A stretch of DNA of 64,000 nt, from contig OZ242265.1 of NCBI GenBank assembly GCA_965207165.1, positions 2,356,001 to 2,420,000 on the forward strand, given 5' to 3'. Origin of the DNA: JAAXHV01 sp965207165 (GTDB taxonomy: Bacteria > Pseudomonadota > Gammaproteobacteria > Eutrophobiales > Eutrophobiaceae). Under the pieces are notes generated by a model. That model was not told the origin of the DNA, ran no database searches, and worked only from the letters and a program-made list of their open reading frames with translations. Made by a program: the position numbers and the translations under genes. Below, piece by piece: positions 56,793-64,000 of this stretch. How positions within the stretch are numbered: position 1 is the stretch's first letter; each line of letters opens with the position of its first letter.

Positions 56793-58874
56793 TTATCTCT
56801 GCTGTTTGGCCAATACACGTGTCAGGAGGTAATTGCTCCATTGGTCACATGCCAGTTCGGTATCGCCGGGCAATACGATGGTGGTCGTCGGTTGTTCAAT
56901 AATCGCCGGGCCCGTCACGCGGTTGCCCGGGTGCAGGGCGAGGCCGTCGTAGACGGGCACGGTCTTCATGCTGTTGTCGAACCAGGCGGGACGTTCTCCC
57001 TTGCGAGCATGATCGGCGGCGCTGCCGCCGAGTTCGTGTTTCTGTGTTTTCGGTTTCTTGGTGGCGCCCGTGGCGCTGAGGCGCAGGTTGATAAGTTCCA
57101 CTTCCGCATGGGGCATACTGTAGCCGAAGCGGTCGTCGTGGAGCCGGTGGAAACGGCTGACCAGCTTTTCCCAGGCTGCAGTGTCCGCCTCACCGGTTTC
57201 GAAACCGGGCACCTCGACCTCGTTGAACTGGCCGGCGTAACGCAGGTCGGCGGAGAAGTCCAGGGTAACGTCCGCGTCGCCTACCTGTTCTTCCCTGAAC
57301 GTGGTAAGCGCCATCTCCCGCATGGCCTGGATGGCTTCATTGATGACCTCGAAATCCACCAGCGACCCGACCATGGCGCAGGTACGGATATAGGTGTGCT
57401 TCAGGTCCGACAACAACATGCCGGCAGCGCAGAATACCGAGGATTCGCGCGGCACCAGCAAGGTATTGATACCCAGTTCCCGGGCGATGGGTACCGCGTG
57501 TATCGGTCCGGCGCCGCCGGCCACGATCATGGCAAACCCGCGCGGGTCCAGGCCGCGCTGTACCGTGACCACGGTAACCGCATTGCTCATGATTGAATTC
57601 GCCACCCGGTAGATCCCGAAGGCGGCGTCCGTAACGGACAGGCCCAGTGGGTTGGCAACCCTGGTCTCGATGGCTGCGACGGCCGCATCCCGGTCCAGTT
57701 TCATGGCGCCGCCGTGGAAGTAATTTTCATCCAGGTAACCCAGCACCAGGTCGGCATCGGTGACGGTCGGCTCTGCGCCGCCATGACCGTAACAGGCAGG
57801 GCCGGGATCGGCCCCGGCGCTGGCCGGCCCTACGTGCAACATGCCGCCGTCATCGACACGGGCTATGGACCCGCCCCCGGCGCCGACGGTGTGGATATCC
57901 AGCATCGGCACGGCCACGTGAAAGCCGGCTACTTCGTTTTCCGATGTGACCACCGCCCGTTCATCCTGTACCAGGGCGACGTCGAAACTGGTGCCGCCCA
58001 TGTCCACGCTGATGATATTTTTATAACCATGGGTACGGCCGTAGTGAATCCCGGCGCCCGGTCCGCCGGCGGGCCCGGACAACAGCGTATTCACGGCAAA
58101 CCGGCTGGTCACCTTCGGCGACATGCAACCGCCGTTGGACTGCATGATGTTCAGCACTCCCGGGAAGCCGTTATCACTCAAGCGGGCCTCCAGGCTTTCC
58201 AGGTAACGGGCCAGCGGCGGTCCGGTGTAGGAATTCAGCGCCGTCGTGCTGTGCCGCTCATACACCCGTATCTGCGGCAGGACTTCACAGGACAGCGAGA
58301 TGTACACCCCGGGCAGGGTCTCCTGCAGGATTTCCCTGGTGCGCAGTTCATGGGCCGGGTTGAGAAACGACCACAGGTAGGAAACGGCAACGGCTTCCAC
58401 CCCGGCGTCGCGTAATACTGTCGCGGCTGCGAACACGTCCTGTTCCGCCAGGGGGGTGATGATGCGGCCGTGGGCGTCAATCCGTTCCGTTACCGTCAGG
58501 GTCAGCGCCCGCTCGACCAGCACAGGCGGCGGTTCCAGTTCCAGGTCATAGCGCTCTCCAGTCTTCATGCCGCGCCGCATTGCCAGCAGGTCGCGGAAGC
58601 CCCGGGTGGTGATGAAACCGGTATTGGCCCCGGTACGGGTCAGCACGGCATTGGTGGTGATCGTGGTGCCGTGGACGATGGCATCTACCCGGGAGAGGAA
58701 ATCCCCCAGTTCGTCCCCGCTATCCTGCGCGGCCTGTTCCAGTGCAGAAAATACACCCAAGCTGGGGTCGGCGGGCGTGGTAGGCGATTTACAGATACGG
58801 GTATTGCCTGCTTCATCACAGACCAGCAGGTCGGTGAAGGTGCCGCCCACGTCAATGCCGATTTGGTATCCCAT
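56793..58874 (-). CDS. hyuA: Hydantoinase/oxoprolinase subunit A-like protein
   Basis: A 693-aa protein of the HyuA family with an actin/Hsp70-like ATPase fold. The N-terminus reads GYQIGIDVGGTFTDLLV, and GPAGGPGAG, DMGGTSFDVALV and GPASAGADPGPACYG follow. It would activate the ring substrate with ATP for opening by HyuB. The ATG at 58874 gives the standard N-terminus; an in-frame GTG at 58904 is less likely. Divergent from the operon starting at 59034. Confidence 0.9.
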   Translation of the reverse strand: MGYQIGIDVGGTFTDLLVCDEAGNTRICKSPTTPADPSLGVFSALEQAAQDSGDELGDFLSRVDAIVHGTTITTNAVLTRTGANTGFITTRGFRDLLAMRRGMKTGERYDLELEPPPVLVERALTLTVTERIDAHGRIITPLAEQDVFAAATVLRDAGVEAVAVSYLWSFLNPAHELRTREILQETLPGVYISLSCEVLPQIRVYERHSTTALNSYTGPPLARYLESLEARLSDNGFPGVLNIMQSNGGCMSPKVTSRFAVNTLLSGPAGGPGAGIHYGRTHGYKNIISVDMGGTSFDVALVQDERAVVTSENEVAGFHVAVPMLDIHTVGAGGGSIARVDDGGMLHVGPASAGADPGPACYGHGGAEPTVTDADLVLGYLDENYFHGGAMKLDRDAAVAAIETRVANPLGLSVTDAAFGIYRVANSIMSNAVTVVTVQRGLDPRGFAMIVAGGAGPIHAVPIARELGINTLLVPRESSVFCAAGMLLSDLKHTYIRTCAMVGSLVDFEVINEAIQAMREMALTTFREEQVGDADVTLDFSADLRYAGQFNEVEVPGFETGEADTAAWEKLVSRFHRLHDDRFGYSMPHAEVELINLRLSATGATKKPKTQKHELGGSAADHARKGERPAWFDNSMKTVPVYDGLALHPGNRVTGPAIIEQPTTTIVLPGDTELACDQWSNYLLTRVLAKQQR

Positions 58875-59033
58875 TCTTTTGAGTTCTTTTTTGAAACCGC
58901 GCACAGTATAAAGTATGAGCGTGGTAAACAGGGGCGGAATTTCAAAGCTGCTGCTTTTACGGGCAATATGCTAGAATTCCGGGGACTGTAGCCAGGATGA
59001 CGTGGTCCGGGTGTCAGAGGAATCGATAACAAT

Positions 59034-59378
59034 ATGAACCAGCAATTATTACCTTCCGCCTTTGCAGAACTGGAAACGTTTGCCGACTGGGCGCTGGACA
59101 GCGAAACCGAACGGCTGGAAAAACGCCTTACATCTTCCATGGAGGACATCCAGGCGTTTTACTCCGCCATGCTGGGGCGCATCGAAGAGGCGCTGGACTA
59201 CCTGAACGGATTTCCCCTGGACCAGTTGCCCGAAGCCGAGCAACGCCTTATGAACATGACCCTGTCCCTGGCCGAGGTCTGGGTTGCCGTTGAACTGTAC
59301 AAGCGGCCGGACCACCCCTTCGGCCTGGACATGCGCCGTTTCGTGCCGGGCGAGGCGAACTCCATTCCCCCGGTATGA
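59034..59378 (+). CDS. Unknown 114-aa protein preceding Rieske oxygenase
   Basis: A mostly helical, acidic protein with no signal peptide. It has TFADWALDSETERLEKRL and a Pro/Leu-rich middle (NGFPLDQLPEAEQRLMNM), ending HPFGLDMRRFVPGEANSIP. I know of no function; its size and position suggest an accessory factor (assembly, regulation or protein partner) for the Rieske oxygenase whose gene begins 39 nt downstream. GAGGAA lies 10 nt before the ATG. Confidence 0.75.
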   Translation: MNQQLLPSAFAELETFADWALDSETERLEKRLTSSMEDIQAFYSAMLGRIEEALDYLNGFPLDQLPEAEQRLMNMTLSLAEVWVAVELYKRPDHPFGLDMRRFVPGEANSIPPV

Positions 59379-59417
59379 GCGGGAATGACCTTTTGCCGGT
59401 GATCGAGACACCAGCCC

Positions 59418-60626
59418 ATGGAACTGACTCATAAGACCCGCACGGCGAAATACCCCGAACTGGGAACAGACCCGCTCCCCATCCGGCCCTGCATAGACCC
59501 TGACGTATTCAAGGCTGAACGGGAGGCGGTATTCCGCCGATCCTGGCTGAACGTGGGCCGGGTTGAACTGATCCCTGAGGCAGGCGACTACTTCGTCAGG
59601 AATATCGAAGTCTGCTACACCTCAGTGCTGGTGGTACGCGGGCGCGACAACGTCGTCCGGGCCTTCCACAACATGTGTTCGCACCGGGCCAACCAGGTGG
59701 TCTGGAAAAACCGCGGCAAGTGCCGGGGGGCCTTCGTCTGCCCGTTCCACGGCTGGGCCTTCGATACCCGCGGCAAGCTGATCAACATGACCGACAAGGA
59801 AAACTTCTTCACCGGACCCGATGCCAACCTGGACATGACGGAAATCCAGGCTGACGTCTGGAACGGTTTCATATTCATCCGCCTCAAACCGCAGGATGAT
59901 CAAACACTGGAAGATTACCTGGAACCGGTTTCCACGTCCCTCAAGGACTACCCGTTTGCGGAACTGACCCGGCGCGAATGGTACAGCGTGGATGAAAAAG
60001 TCAACTGGAAGGTGCTGCTGGACGCGCAACTGGAAGGCTGGCATGTGCCGTTCCTGCACCGGGACAGCCTGGCCCGCTCTACCTCCGCGGCCGGCATGTT
60101 GCTGCGGCACAGCGTCCTCGAAGCCCTGGGCCCCCATGGACTGCTGGGTACGGATCCTCCGCCGGTGTTTAATCCTACCCCCACGGGCCAGGTGAGCCTG
60201 AAATACGGTATCGGCGCCTACGATGCGTTTGCCTTTACCGAACCGCGCCGGACGGATGCGAAAAAATACCACCTGCGCGGCGCCATGAACCTGTATTTCA
60301 TCTTCCCCAACGTCATCATGGGCTTGATGCGCGACAGCTACTGGATGTATAACGTGTGGCCGATCGACGTTGACCGCAGCGTCTGGGAGATCGGGGTGAA
60401 TACGGTCCCGCCGCGCAACGCCGGGGAGTTGTTCTGCCAGGAATACAACAAGGTCGGTTTACGCGACACCCTGATGGAAGACACGGCCACCCATGAAAAG
60501 GTGCAGCAGGTACTGAAGTCCGGCGCCAAGGAGCACTTCCATTTCCAGGACGAGGAACTGGCATTGAGGAATTTCCACCACGCCGTCGATGCCTGCCTGG
60601 CGGCAGCACAGGACAAAGGAGAATAA
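59418..60626 (+). CDS. Rieske aromatic-ring-hydroxylating oxygenase alpha subunit
   Basis: A 402-aa oxygenase. Rieske ligands are C87, H89, C108 and H111 (CSHRANQ, CPFHGWAFD). The catalytic iron region LLDAQLEGWHVPFLHRDSLA carries the two His of the 2-His-carboxylate triad. It resembles the alpha subunit of ring-hydroxylating dioxygenases or demethylases; the beta subunit and reductase are not seen here. An EthD-type gene follows 2 nt later, so both probably act on one compound. It is the second Rieske oxygenase in the window (other at 41057) and the two are not close paralogues. Confidence 0.9.
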   Translation: MELTHKTRTAKYPELGTDPLPIRPCIDPDVFKAEREAVFRRSWLNVGRVELIPEAGDYFVRNIEVCYTSVLVVRGRDNVVRAFHNMCSHRANQVVWKNRGKCRGAFVCPFHGWAFDTRGKLINMTDKENFFTGPDANLDMTEIQADVWNGFIFIRLKPQDDQTLEDYLEPVSTSLKDYPFAELTRREWYSVDEKVNWKVLLDAQLEGWHVPFLHRDSLARSTSAAGMLLRHSVLEALGPHGLLGTDPPPVFNPTPTGQVSLKYGIGAYDAFAFTEPRRTDAKKYHLRGAMNLYFIFPNVIMGLMRDSYWMYNVWPIDVDRSVWEIGVNTVPPRNAGELFCQEYNKVGLRDTLMEDTATHEKVQQVLKSGAKEHFHFQDEELALRNFHHAVDACLAAAQDKGE

Positions 60627-60628
60627 TT

Positions 60629-60991
60629 ATGTACAGCGTGAGAATTGTGTACCCCAACAAACCCGGGTCGACGTTTGACTGGCAGCATTATTATGACGTG
60701 CATCTACCCCTGGGCGTTGGCCTGTTGCGGGAGTATTGCGGTATCTCGCCACAGAAGATCGAGGTCGACCAGCACATATCCTCCGACGGGAAAGATGGTG
60801 ATGCGCCCTATCACTGCATCTGCACCCTGTATTTCAACAGCCAGGAGGAAGTAGACGCCATGACGGGTCTGTTCGGCATCGAAGAGGCGCGCCGGCAACT
60901 TGCCGAGGACTGGCCGAAATACACCGAGACCGACCCGGAGTTGATGGTCGGGGAGATTGTGACAGCAGACCCGCTGACGGGTAAACGCTGA
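60629..60991 (+). CDS. EthD-family protein
   Basis: A 120-aa ferredoxin-like-fold protein. The EthD motif is YPNKPGSTFDWQHYYDVHLP, with HYYDVH typical of the family, and it ends TETDPELMVGEI. EthD proteins are small dimers required for some oxidative degradation systems, for instance ETBE oxidation. AGGAG lies 7 nt before the ATG and the gene follows the Rieske gene by 2 nt. Confidence 0.88.
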   Translation: MYSVRIVYPNKPGSTFDWQHYYDVHLPLGVGLLREYCGISPQKIEVDQHISSDGKDGDAPYHCICTLYFNSQEEVDAMTGLFGIEEARRQLAEDWPKYTETDPELMVGEIVTADPLTGKR

Positions 60992-61119
60992 GAAAAAGAG
61001 ACTTGTTACCCTTCATCAGTCACGGACCCGGCCCGTGATGACGTAAAAAACAGGACAGCCCCCCTTTCCCAACCTTATCCTGTATATCCTGTTCATCCAT
61101 GTTAACCCACTGATGTTGA

Positions 61120-63042
61120 ATGGATAGACCCGCGCACATCACGGTAGGCGTACTCGGGCACGTTGACCACGGCAAGACCAGCCTGGTCAGGGCGCTTACG
61201 GGCATGGAAACGGACCGCCTCAGGGAAGAAAAGGAAAGAGGGTTGTCGATTGTGCCCGGATTTGCCTTTCTTGAATCCGATCGCGGCGTCATCGACTTCA
61301 TTGACGTCCCCGGTCATGAGGATTTCATCCGCATGATGATATCCGGCGCCACCGGTATAGACTTCCTGCTGCTGGTGGTAGCGGCGAACGAAGGGATCAA
61401 GCCGCAGACGGAAGAACATTTCAACATTGCCGGTTTCCTGGGCCTGGACAAAGGCCTGGTAGTGATTACCAAGTCCGACCTGGTCGACGACACCGGCTGC
61501 GACCGGGTCAGGGACGAGATCAAGAGTTTCACGGCAGGCACGTTCATGGAAGCTGCGCCGGTGATCGCGGCAGCCGTGAACGATGCACGCAGCCTGGACA
61601 GTTTACGGGTCCTGCTGGAAAAGCAGTTGCTCAACCCCGCCGCAAGCGCGGATAGCGGCCAGTGCTACCTGCCGCTGGACCGTGTGTTCACCATGTCCGG
61701 CTTCGGCACCGTCGCCACCGGCACCCTGCGGTACGGTACCCTGGCAAACGGCCAGGAGGTCGAGATCATGCCGCGCGGCAGCCGCGCACGTATCCGTCAA
61801 CTGCAGGTCCATAACAAGGTCGAAGAGATTGCGTACCCCGGACAGCGGGTCGCGGTCAACCTGCGTAACATCGACAGGGAACAGGTTGCAAGAGGCGATG
61901 CGCTGGCCTCCCCGGGATACCTGGAACCGACCCGGTTGCTGGACGTGGAGTTGCAGTTGCTGGAGCGGGGACGCCCGCAACCCAGGTACGGCGAGATGAC
62001 CCGGGTGCTGTTCGGGACCTGTGAAGAACCGGCGGCGCTGCGCATCCTGGGAGAACGGCAACCGAAGCCGGGTTCGTTATGCGTGGCGCAGCTTGCCTGC
62101 CGGCGCGACGTGGCGGTGCCGGTGGGCGAACATTTTATCCTGCGCAGCATGTCACCGGTGACAACCATCGGCGGCGGTCGTATCCTGGATAATTCCCCGG
62201 CAAAACACCGCCGCTCGGACAACAGCGCCGTGTCCCGCCTGTCCAGCCTGGCCAGCGGCGACACGGCGGAAGTCGTCGACGAGTTGATACGGGCAACAGG
62301 AGTACGGGGGATGGATATGGCTGAGCTGTCCCGTTCCATGAACCTGGCAGCGGACGATCTGCTGCAGGGACTGGACAAGACAGAAGTTGTTTTCGCAGGA
62401 CCGCAGCGCTTGTTGTCCAGATCGGCATTCGACAGCCTGTGCGAACAGGCGCTGGCCGGGATCGGCCGGTTTCACGAGGCAAACCCGGGCCGGAAAGGAC
62501 AACCCCTGACGGAGTTCCGTTCAGGCCTGGAAGCAGGCGTGGACGAACCGGTTTTCAGGTTCCTGGTTGAACACCTGGTGGATCAAGGCCTGCTCCAAAC
62601 GGACAAGAGCATTATCCGGCTGCGGGATTTCGATCCCCTGGGCGCGCTCAATCCACAGGAGAAAAAGATAGCTGAGGATATTGCCTCGGCATTTGCCGCG
62701 GGTGGCCTGAAACCGCCCGAACCCGGCGAAGTCCTGCAGGGCAACCCGCAGAGGAAACGCCTGTACCGCCTCCTGGCCGATACGGGCGAACTTGTGCCGG
62801 TACACAGCAGGGACACAAACCGCATGCTGGTTTTCCACCGCCGCAGCATCGAGGGCATGGTGACCATGCTGGAACAGACCTACCCCGGTTCCACCTCATT
62901 CAGCGTGGCGGACGCACGGAAACTGGTGGATACTTCGAGAAAGTATGCGATACCCTTGCTGGAATACCTGGACAGCCGGCGCGTGACCATCCGTATCGGC
63001 GACAAGCGCAAACTGAACCCGGGGAACAGGTTAACCAACTGA
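61120..63042 (+). CDS. selB: Selenocysteine-specific translation elongation factor
   Basis: A 640-aa GTPase that brings Sec-tRNA to UGA codons marked by a SECIS hairpin. The G1 motif is GHVDHGKT (residues 13-20), G3 DVPGHEDF, G4 TKSD. EF-Tu-like domains II and III follow, then C-terminal winged-helix domains that bind SECIS RNA (from about residue 370). The gene for tRNA-Sec lies downstream, separated by an inserted palindromic element. selA, selD and any selenoprotein gene are not in the window. Confidence 0.95.
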   Translation: MDRPAHITVGVLGHVDHGKTSLVRALTGMETDRLREEKERGLSIVPGFAFLESDRGVIDFIDVPGHEDFIRMMISGATGIDFLLLVVAANEGIKPQTEEHFNIAGFLGLDKGLVVITKSDLVDDTGCDRVRDEIKSFTAGTFMEAAPVIAAAVNDARSLDSLRVLLEKQLLNPAASADSGQCYLPLDRVFTMSGFGTVATGTLRYGTLANGQEVEIMPRGSRARIRQLQVHNKVEEIAYPGQRVAVNLRNIDREQVARGDALASPGYLEPTRLLDVELQLLERGRPQPRYGEMTRVLFGTCEEPAALRILGERQPKPGSLCVAQLACRRDVAVPVGEHFILRSMSPVTTIGGGRILDNSPAKHRRSDNSAVSRLSSLASGDTAEVVDELIRATGVRGMDMAELSRSMNLAADDLLQGLDKTEVVFAGPQRLLSRSAFDSLCEQALAGIGRFHEANPGRKGQPLTEFRSGLEAGVDEPVFRFLVEHLVDQGLLQTDKSIIRLRDFDPLGALNPQEKKIAEDIASAFAAGGLKPPEPGEVLQGNPQRKRLYRLLADTGELVPVHSRDTNRMLVFHRRSIEGMVTMLEQTYPGSTSFSVADARKLVDTSRKYAIPLLEYLDSRRVTIRIGDKRKLNPGNRLTN

Positions 63043-63063
63043 CTGGAGGTGAAAGAAGTCTGG
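63042..63063 (+). pseudogene. Truncated duplicate of the selC 5' end
   Basis: 22 nt (GGAGGTGAAAGAAGTCTGG within 63045-63063) match 63204-63225, the 5' part of tRNA-Sec, with one mismatch. It stops within the D-arm and lacks any anticodon. It abuts the selB stop codon. The two copies bound the inserted palindromic element. Confidence 0.75.
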
Positions 63064-63064
63064 A

Positions 63065-63200
63065 AATCAATAGGATCAGACTCGATTGATTGGATCCTGT
63101 AAACCTAATTTGGGACACCCATAAATTACCAAATGTTAACAATTTATGGGTGTCCTAAATTTACTTTAGCAATATCAATCGAGTCTGACCCCATTGATTT
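63065..63200. mobile_element. Composite nested palindromic element between selB and selC
   Basis: An outer inverted repeat (63065-63090 and 63174-63200, GGATCAGACTCGATTGAT type, related to GGGGTCAG hairpins) is interrupted by an inner 55-nt hairpin of the GGGACACCCAT family (63107-63161, in inverted orientation). The whole is flanked by 22-nt near-identical copies of the selC 5' end, as left by insertion of a mobile element with target duplication. Confidence 0.7.
63107..63161. repeat. 55-nt hairpin element, GGGACACCCAT family, copy 3
   Basis: Same length and arms as the copies at 43502 and 53711, but in opposite orientation: its left side carries the AACCTAATT that is the complement of the usual right flank. 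Confidence 0.85.
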
Positions 63201-63206
63201 AATACT

Positions 63207-63296
63207 GGAGGTGAATGAAGTCTGGTGACTTCCCTGGTCTTCAAAACCAGTGACTTGCCCAACGCGAGTGGTGGGTTCGATTCCCATCCACCTCCG
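63207..63296 (+). tRNA. selC: tRNA-Sec (TCA)
   Basis: A 90-nt tRNA with the features of selenocysteine tRNA: anticodon TCA in CTTCAAA, a 6-bp D-stem GAAGTC/GACTTC with a TGGT loop, a long variable arm (ACTTG...CGAGT), and T-arm TGGGTTCGATTCCCA. The acceptor is GGAGGTG/CACCTCC, with a G discriminator. The following CCG shows that CCA is not fully encoded. It lies 3' of selB, as in several proteobacteria. Confidence 0.93.
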
Positions 63297-63329
63297 CCGA
63301 TGTATTTTTGTAACTCATGTTGTTCAGTA

Positions 63330-63358
63330 TTGCGAATTATTCAGTCTGGTTGTATCAT
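63330..63358 (+). promoter_or_regulatory. Sigma-70-like promoter of the toxin-antitoxin pair
   Basis: TTGCGA (63330-63335) and TATCAT (63353-63358) are 17 nt apart, about 32 nt before the antitoxin start. Antitoxins of this type usually repress their own promoter. Confidence 0.5.
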
Positions 63359-63390
63359 CTAGTCTGATATTTTCCCAACGGGAGATGACG

Positions 63391-63633
63391 ATGGATAAGA
63401 TTGGGGCGTTTGAAGCCAAAACACACTTGCCGCGCTTACTTGATCGCGTGGCGCACGGAGAAACGCTTACCATTACCCGACATGGTAAACCGGTTGCCTA
63501 TCTGGTTCCCATCAACACCGACAGGAAACAGGCAAAAGAGGCGGCCGCGCGCATTGTCGAACGCCGCCGGCACGTCAAGCAAACACCGTTGGCTGAACTC
63601 ATGACCACAACACATGAAGGGCACCGATATTGA
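63391..63633 (+). CDS. Phd/YefM-type antitoxin
   Basis: An 80-aa antitoxin. The N-terminal MDKIGAFEAKTHLPRLLDRV and TITRHGKPVAYLVPI match the Phd/YefM DNA-binding fold; the C-terminal part (RRRHVKQTPLAELMTT) would bind and neutralise the toxin. I chose ATG 63391 with GGGAG 6 nt upstream rather than the ATG at 63385. The stop overlaps the toxin ATG (TGATG). Confidence 0.88.
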   Translation: MDKIGAFEAKTHLPRLLDRVAHGETLTITRHGKPVAYLVPINTDRKQAKEAAARIVERRRHVKQTPLAELMTTTHEGHRY

Positions 63634-64000
63634 TGCCTGTTGTCATAGATAACTCCGTATTCATGGCATGGTGTATGGGTGATGAGAATGACCCCACGGC
63701 AAACAATACCATGCTGCGCGTTATTGAGGATGGTGGGGTTGTGCCGCGTATATGGTGGTACGAATTGCGTAACGCGTTACTGATGAATGAGCGCCGTGGA
63801 CGGATTTCCCAGCAACAAGTAGCGGATACGCTGGCCGACAGCCAGGCCTTGGGTATTTCATTTGATGATGGACATGACGAGGTACAGGTCCTTGATCTTG
63901 CACGTCGATTTGAGTTGACTGTATACGACTCAGCATACCTGGAAGTAGCCCTCAGGCGAAGTCTGCCCCTGGCGACATTGGATGATAGATTGCGGAAGGC
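63633..64000 (+). CDS. vapC: VapC-type PIN-domain toxin (3' end outside window)
   Basis: The frame opens at ATG 63633, inside the antitoxin stop (TGATG), and is still open at the window end; 122 codons are visible. PIN-domain acidic residues are present: D6 (VIDNSVF), E44 (YELRNALL), D99 (YDSAYLE) and D117/D118 (LDDRL). VapC toxins are tRNA- or rRNA-cleaving ribonucleases. Only a few residues should be missing, since the last conserved Asp is already seen. Confidence 0.88.
   Translation, partial: MPVVIDNSVFMAWCMGDENDPTANNTMLRVIEDGGVVPRIWWYELRNALLMNERRGRISQQQVADTLADSQALGISFDDGHDEVQVLDLARRFELTVYDSAYLEVALRRSLPLATLDDRLRK

Noticed and set aside
61044..61119. Regulatory RNA upstream of selB
   Set aside because: A short repeat-like stretch (ATCCTGTATATCCTGTTCATCC) split by eye into near-direct repeats is present, but no stable structure or known motif was recognised.
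63043..63063. A second selC gene
   Set aside because: Only the first ~19 nt of the tRNA are present; no anticodon arm, variable arm or T-arm follows.

Overview
The window reads as chromosome of a Gram-negative gammaproteobacterium, probably an uncultured heterotroph with some sulfur-oxidising capacity. The evidence is the housekeeping order miaB-phoH-ybeY-corC-lnt, a gltBD pair, proteobacterial hinT, pdxH and hemE, two TonB-dependent receptors, several Tat-type signal peptides, and a selB-selC pair that implies selenocysteine use. Most of the window looks GC-rich. The first 4.4 kb is visibly richer in A+T and looks like the edge of an acquired island.

Region by region. (1) 1-2883: the 3' part of a Qat-type anti-phage operon. 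qatB is cut by the window edge; qatC (QueC-like) and qatD (TatD-like nuclease) follow. 2884-4738: A+T-rich spacer with an unknown multi-pass membrane protein, a possible 43-residue membrane microprotein and a short tandem repeat, ending where backbone-like sequence resumes. (2) 4739-14.2 kb: PhoD, pdxH, a DUF4396 membrane protein, hinT, two class-I DAHP synthase paralogues flanking a PhoX-like protein and a flavocytochrome c pair (fccAB-like), then a TusA-like protein. (3) 14.2-20.5 kb: OsmC, tRNA-Met, an NTF2-like protein, then miaB-phoH-ybeY-corC-lnt. (4) 20.5-25.7 kb: hemE, a DUF368 (PopT-like) membrane protein and a large TonB receptor on the minus strand. (5) 25.8-30.8 kb: ankyrin protein, an atypical SDR, a flavin monooxygenase, an ABM-fold protein, a CmcJ/NvfI-type oxidoreductase, a PPOX-fold protein and a small lipoprotein. 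(6) 30.9-37.9 kb: gltB-gltD followed by an HtrA-like protein whose catalytic triad appears lost. (7) 38.1-51.2 kb: AraC regulator plus amidohydrolase, Rieske oxygenase, MFS transporter, TonB receptor plus VOC protein, DUF3604 protein plus zinc-less MDR reductase, and a UbiD-family decarboxylase; these look like uptake and breakdown of an unidentified, possibly aromatic, compound. (8) 51.2-52.8 kb: a CI/Cro-like divergent repressor pair without other phage genes. (9) 52.8-61.0 kb: hyuA-hyuB-aminotransferase-ribokinase on the minus strand, divergent from a 114-aa unknown, a Rieske oxygenase and an EthD protein. (10) 61.1-64.0 kb: selB, selC (tRNA-Sec), and a Phd/VapC toxin-antitoxin pair running off the right edge.

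Several families of intergenic palindromes recur through the window: a GGGGACAGATTT half-site family (4 copies), a 55-nt hairpin family with a GGGACACCCAT core (3 copies), and GGGGTCAG-type hairpins (3 loci plus a half-site). They resemble REP elements mobilised by REP-associated tyrosine transposases, but no such transposase is present here. Two cases are notable: one element appears to supply the stop codon of a transporter, and one composite nested element sits between selB and selC, bounded by a near-perfect 22-nt duplication of the selC 5' end.

No rRNA, CRISPR array or intact insertion sequence was seen. Functions are from reading motifs by eye; no database search was possible.
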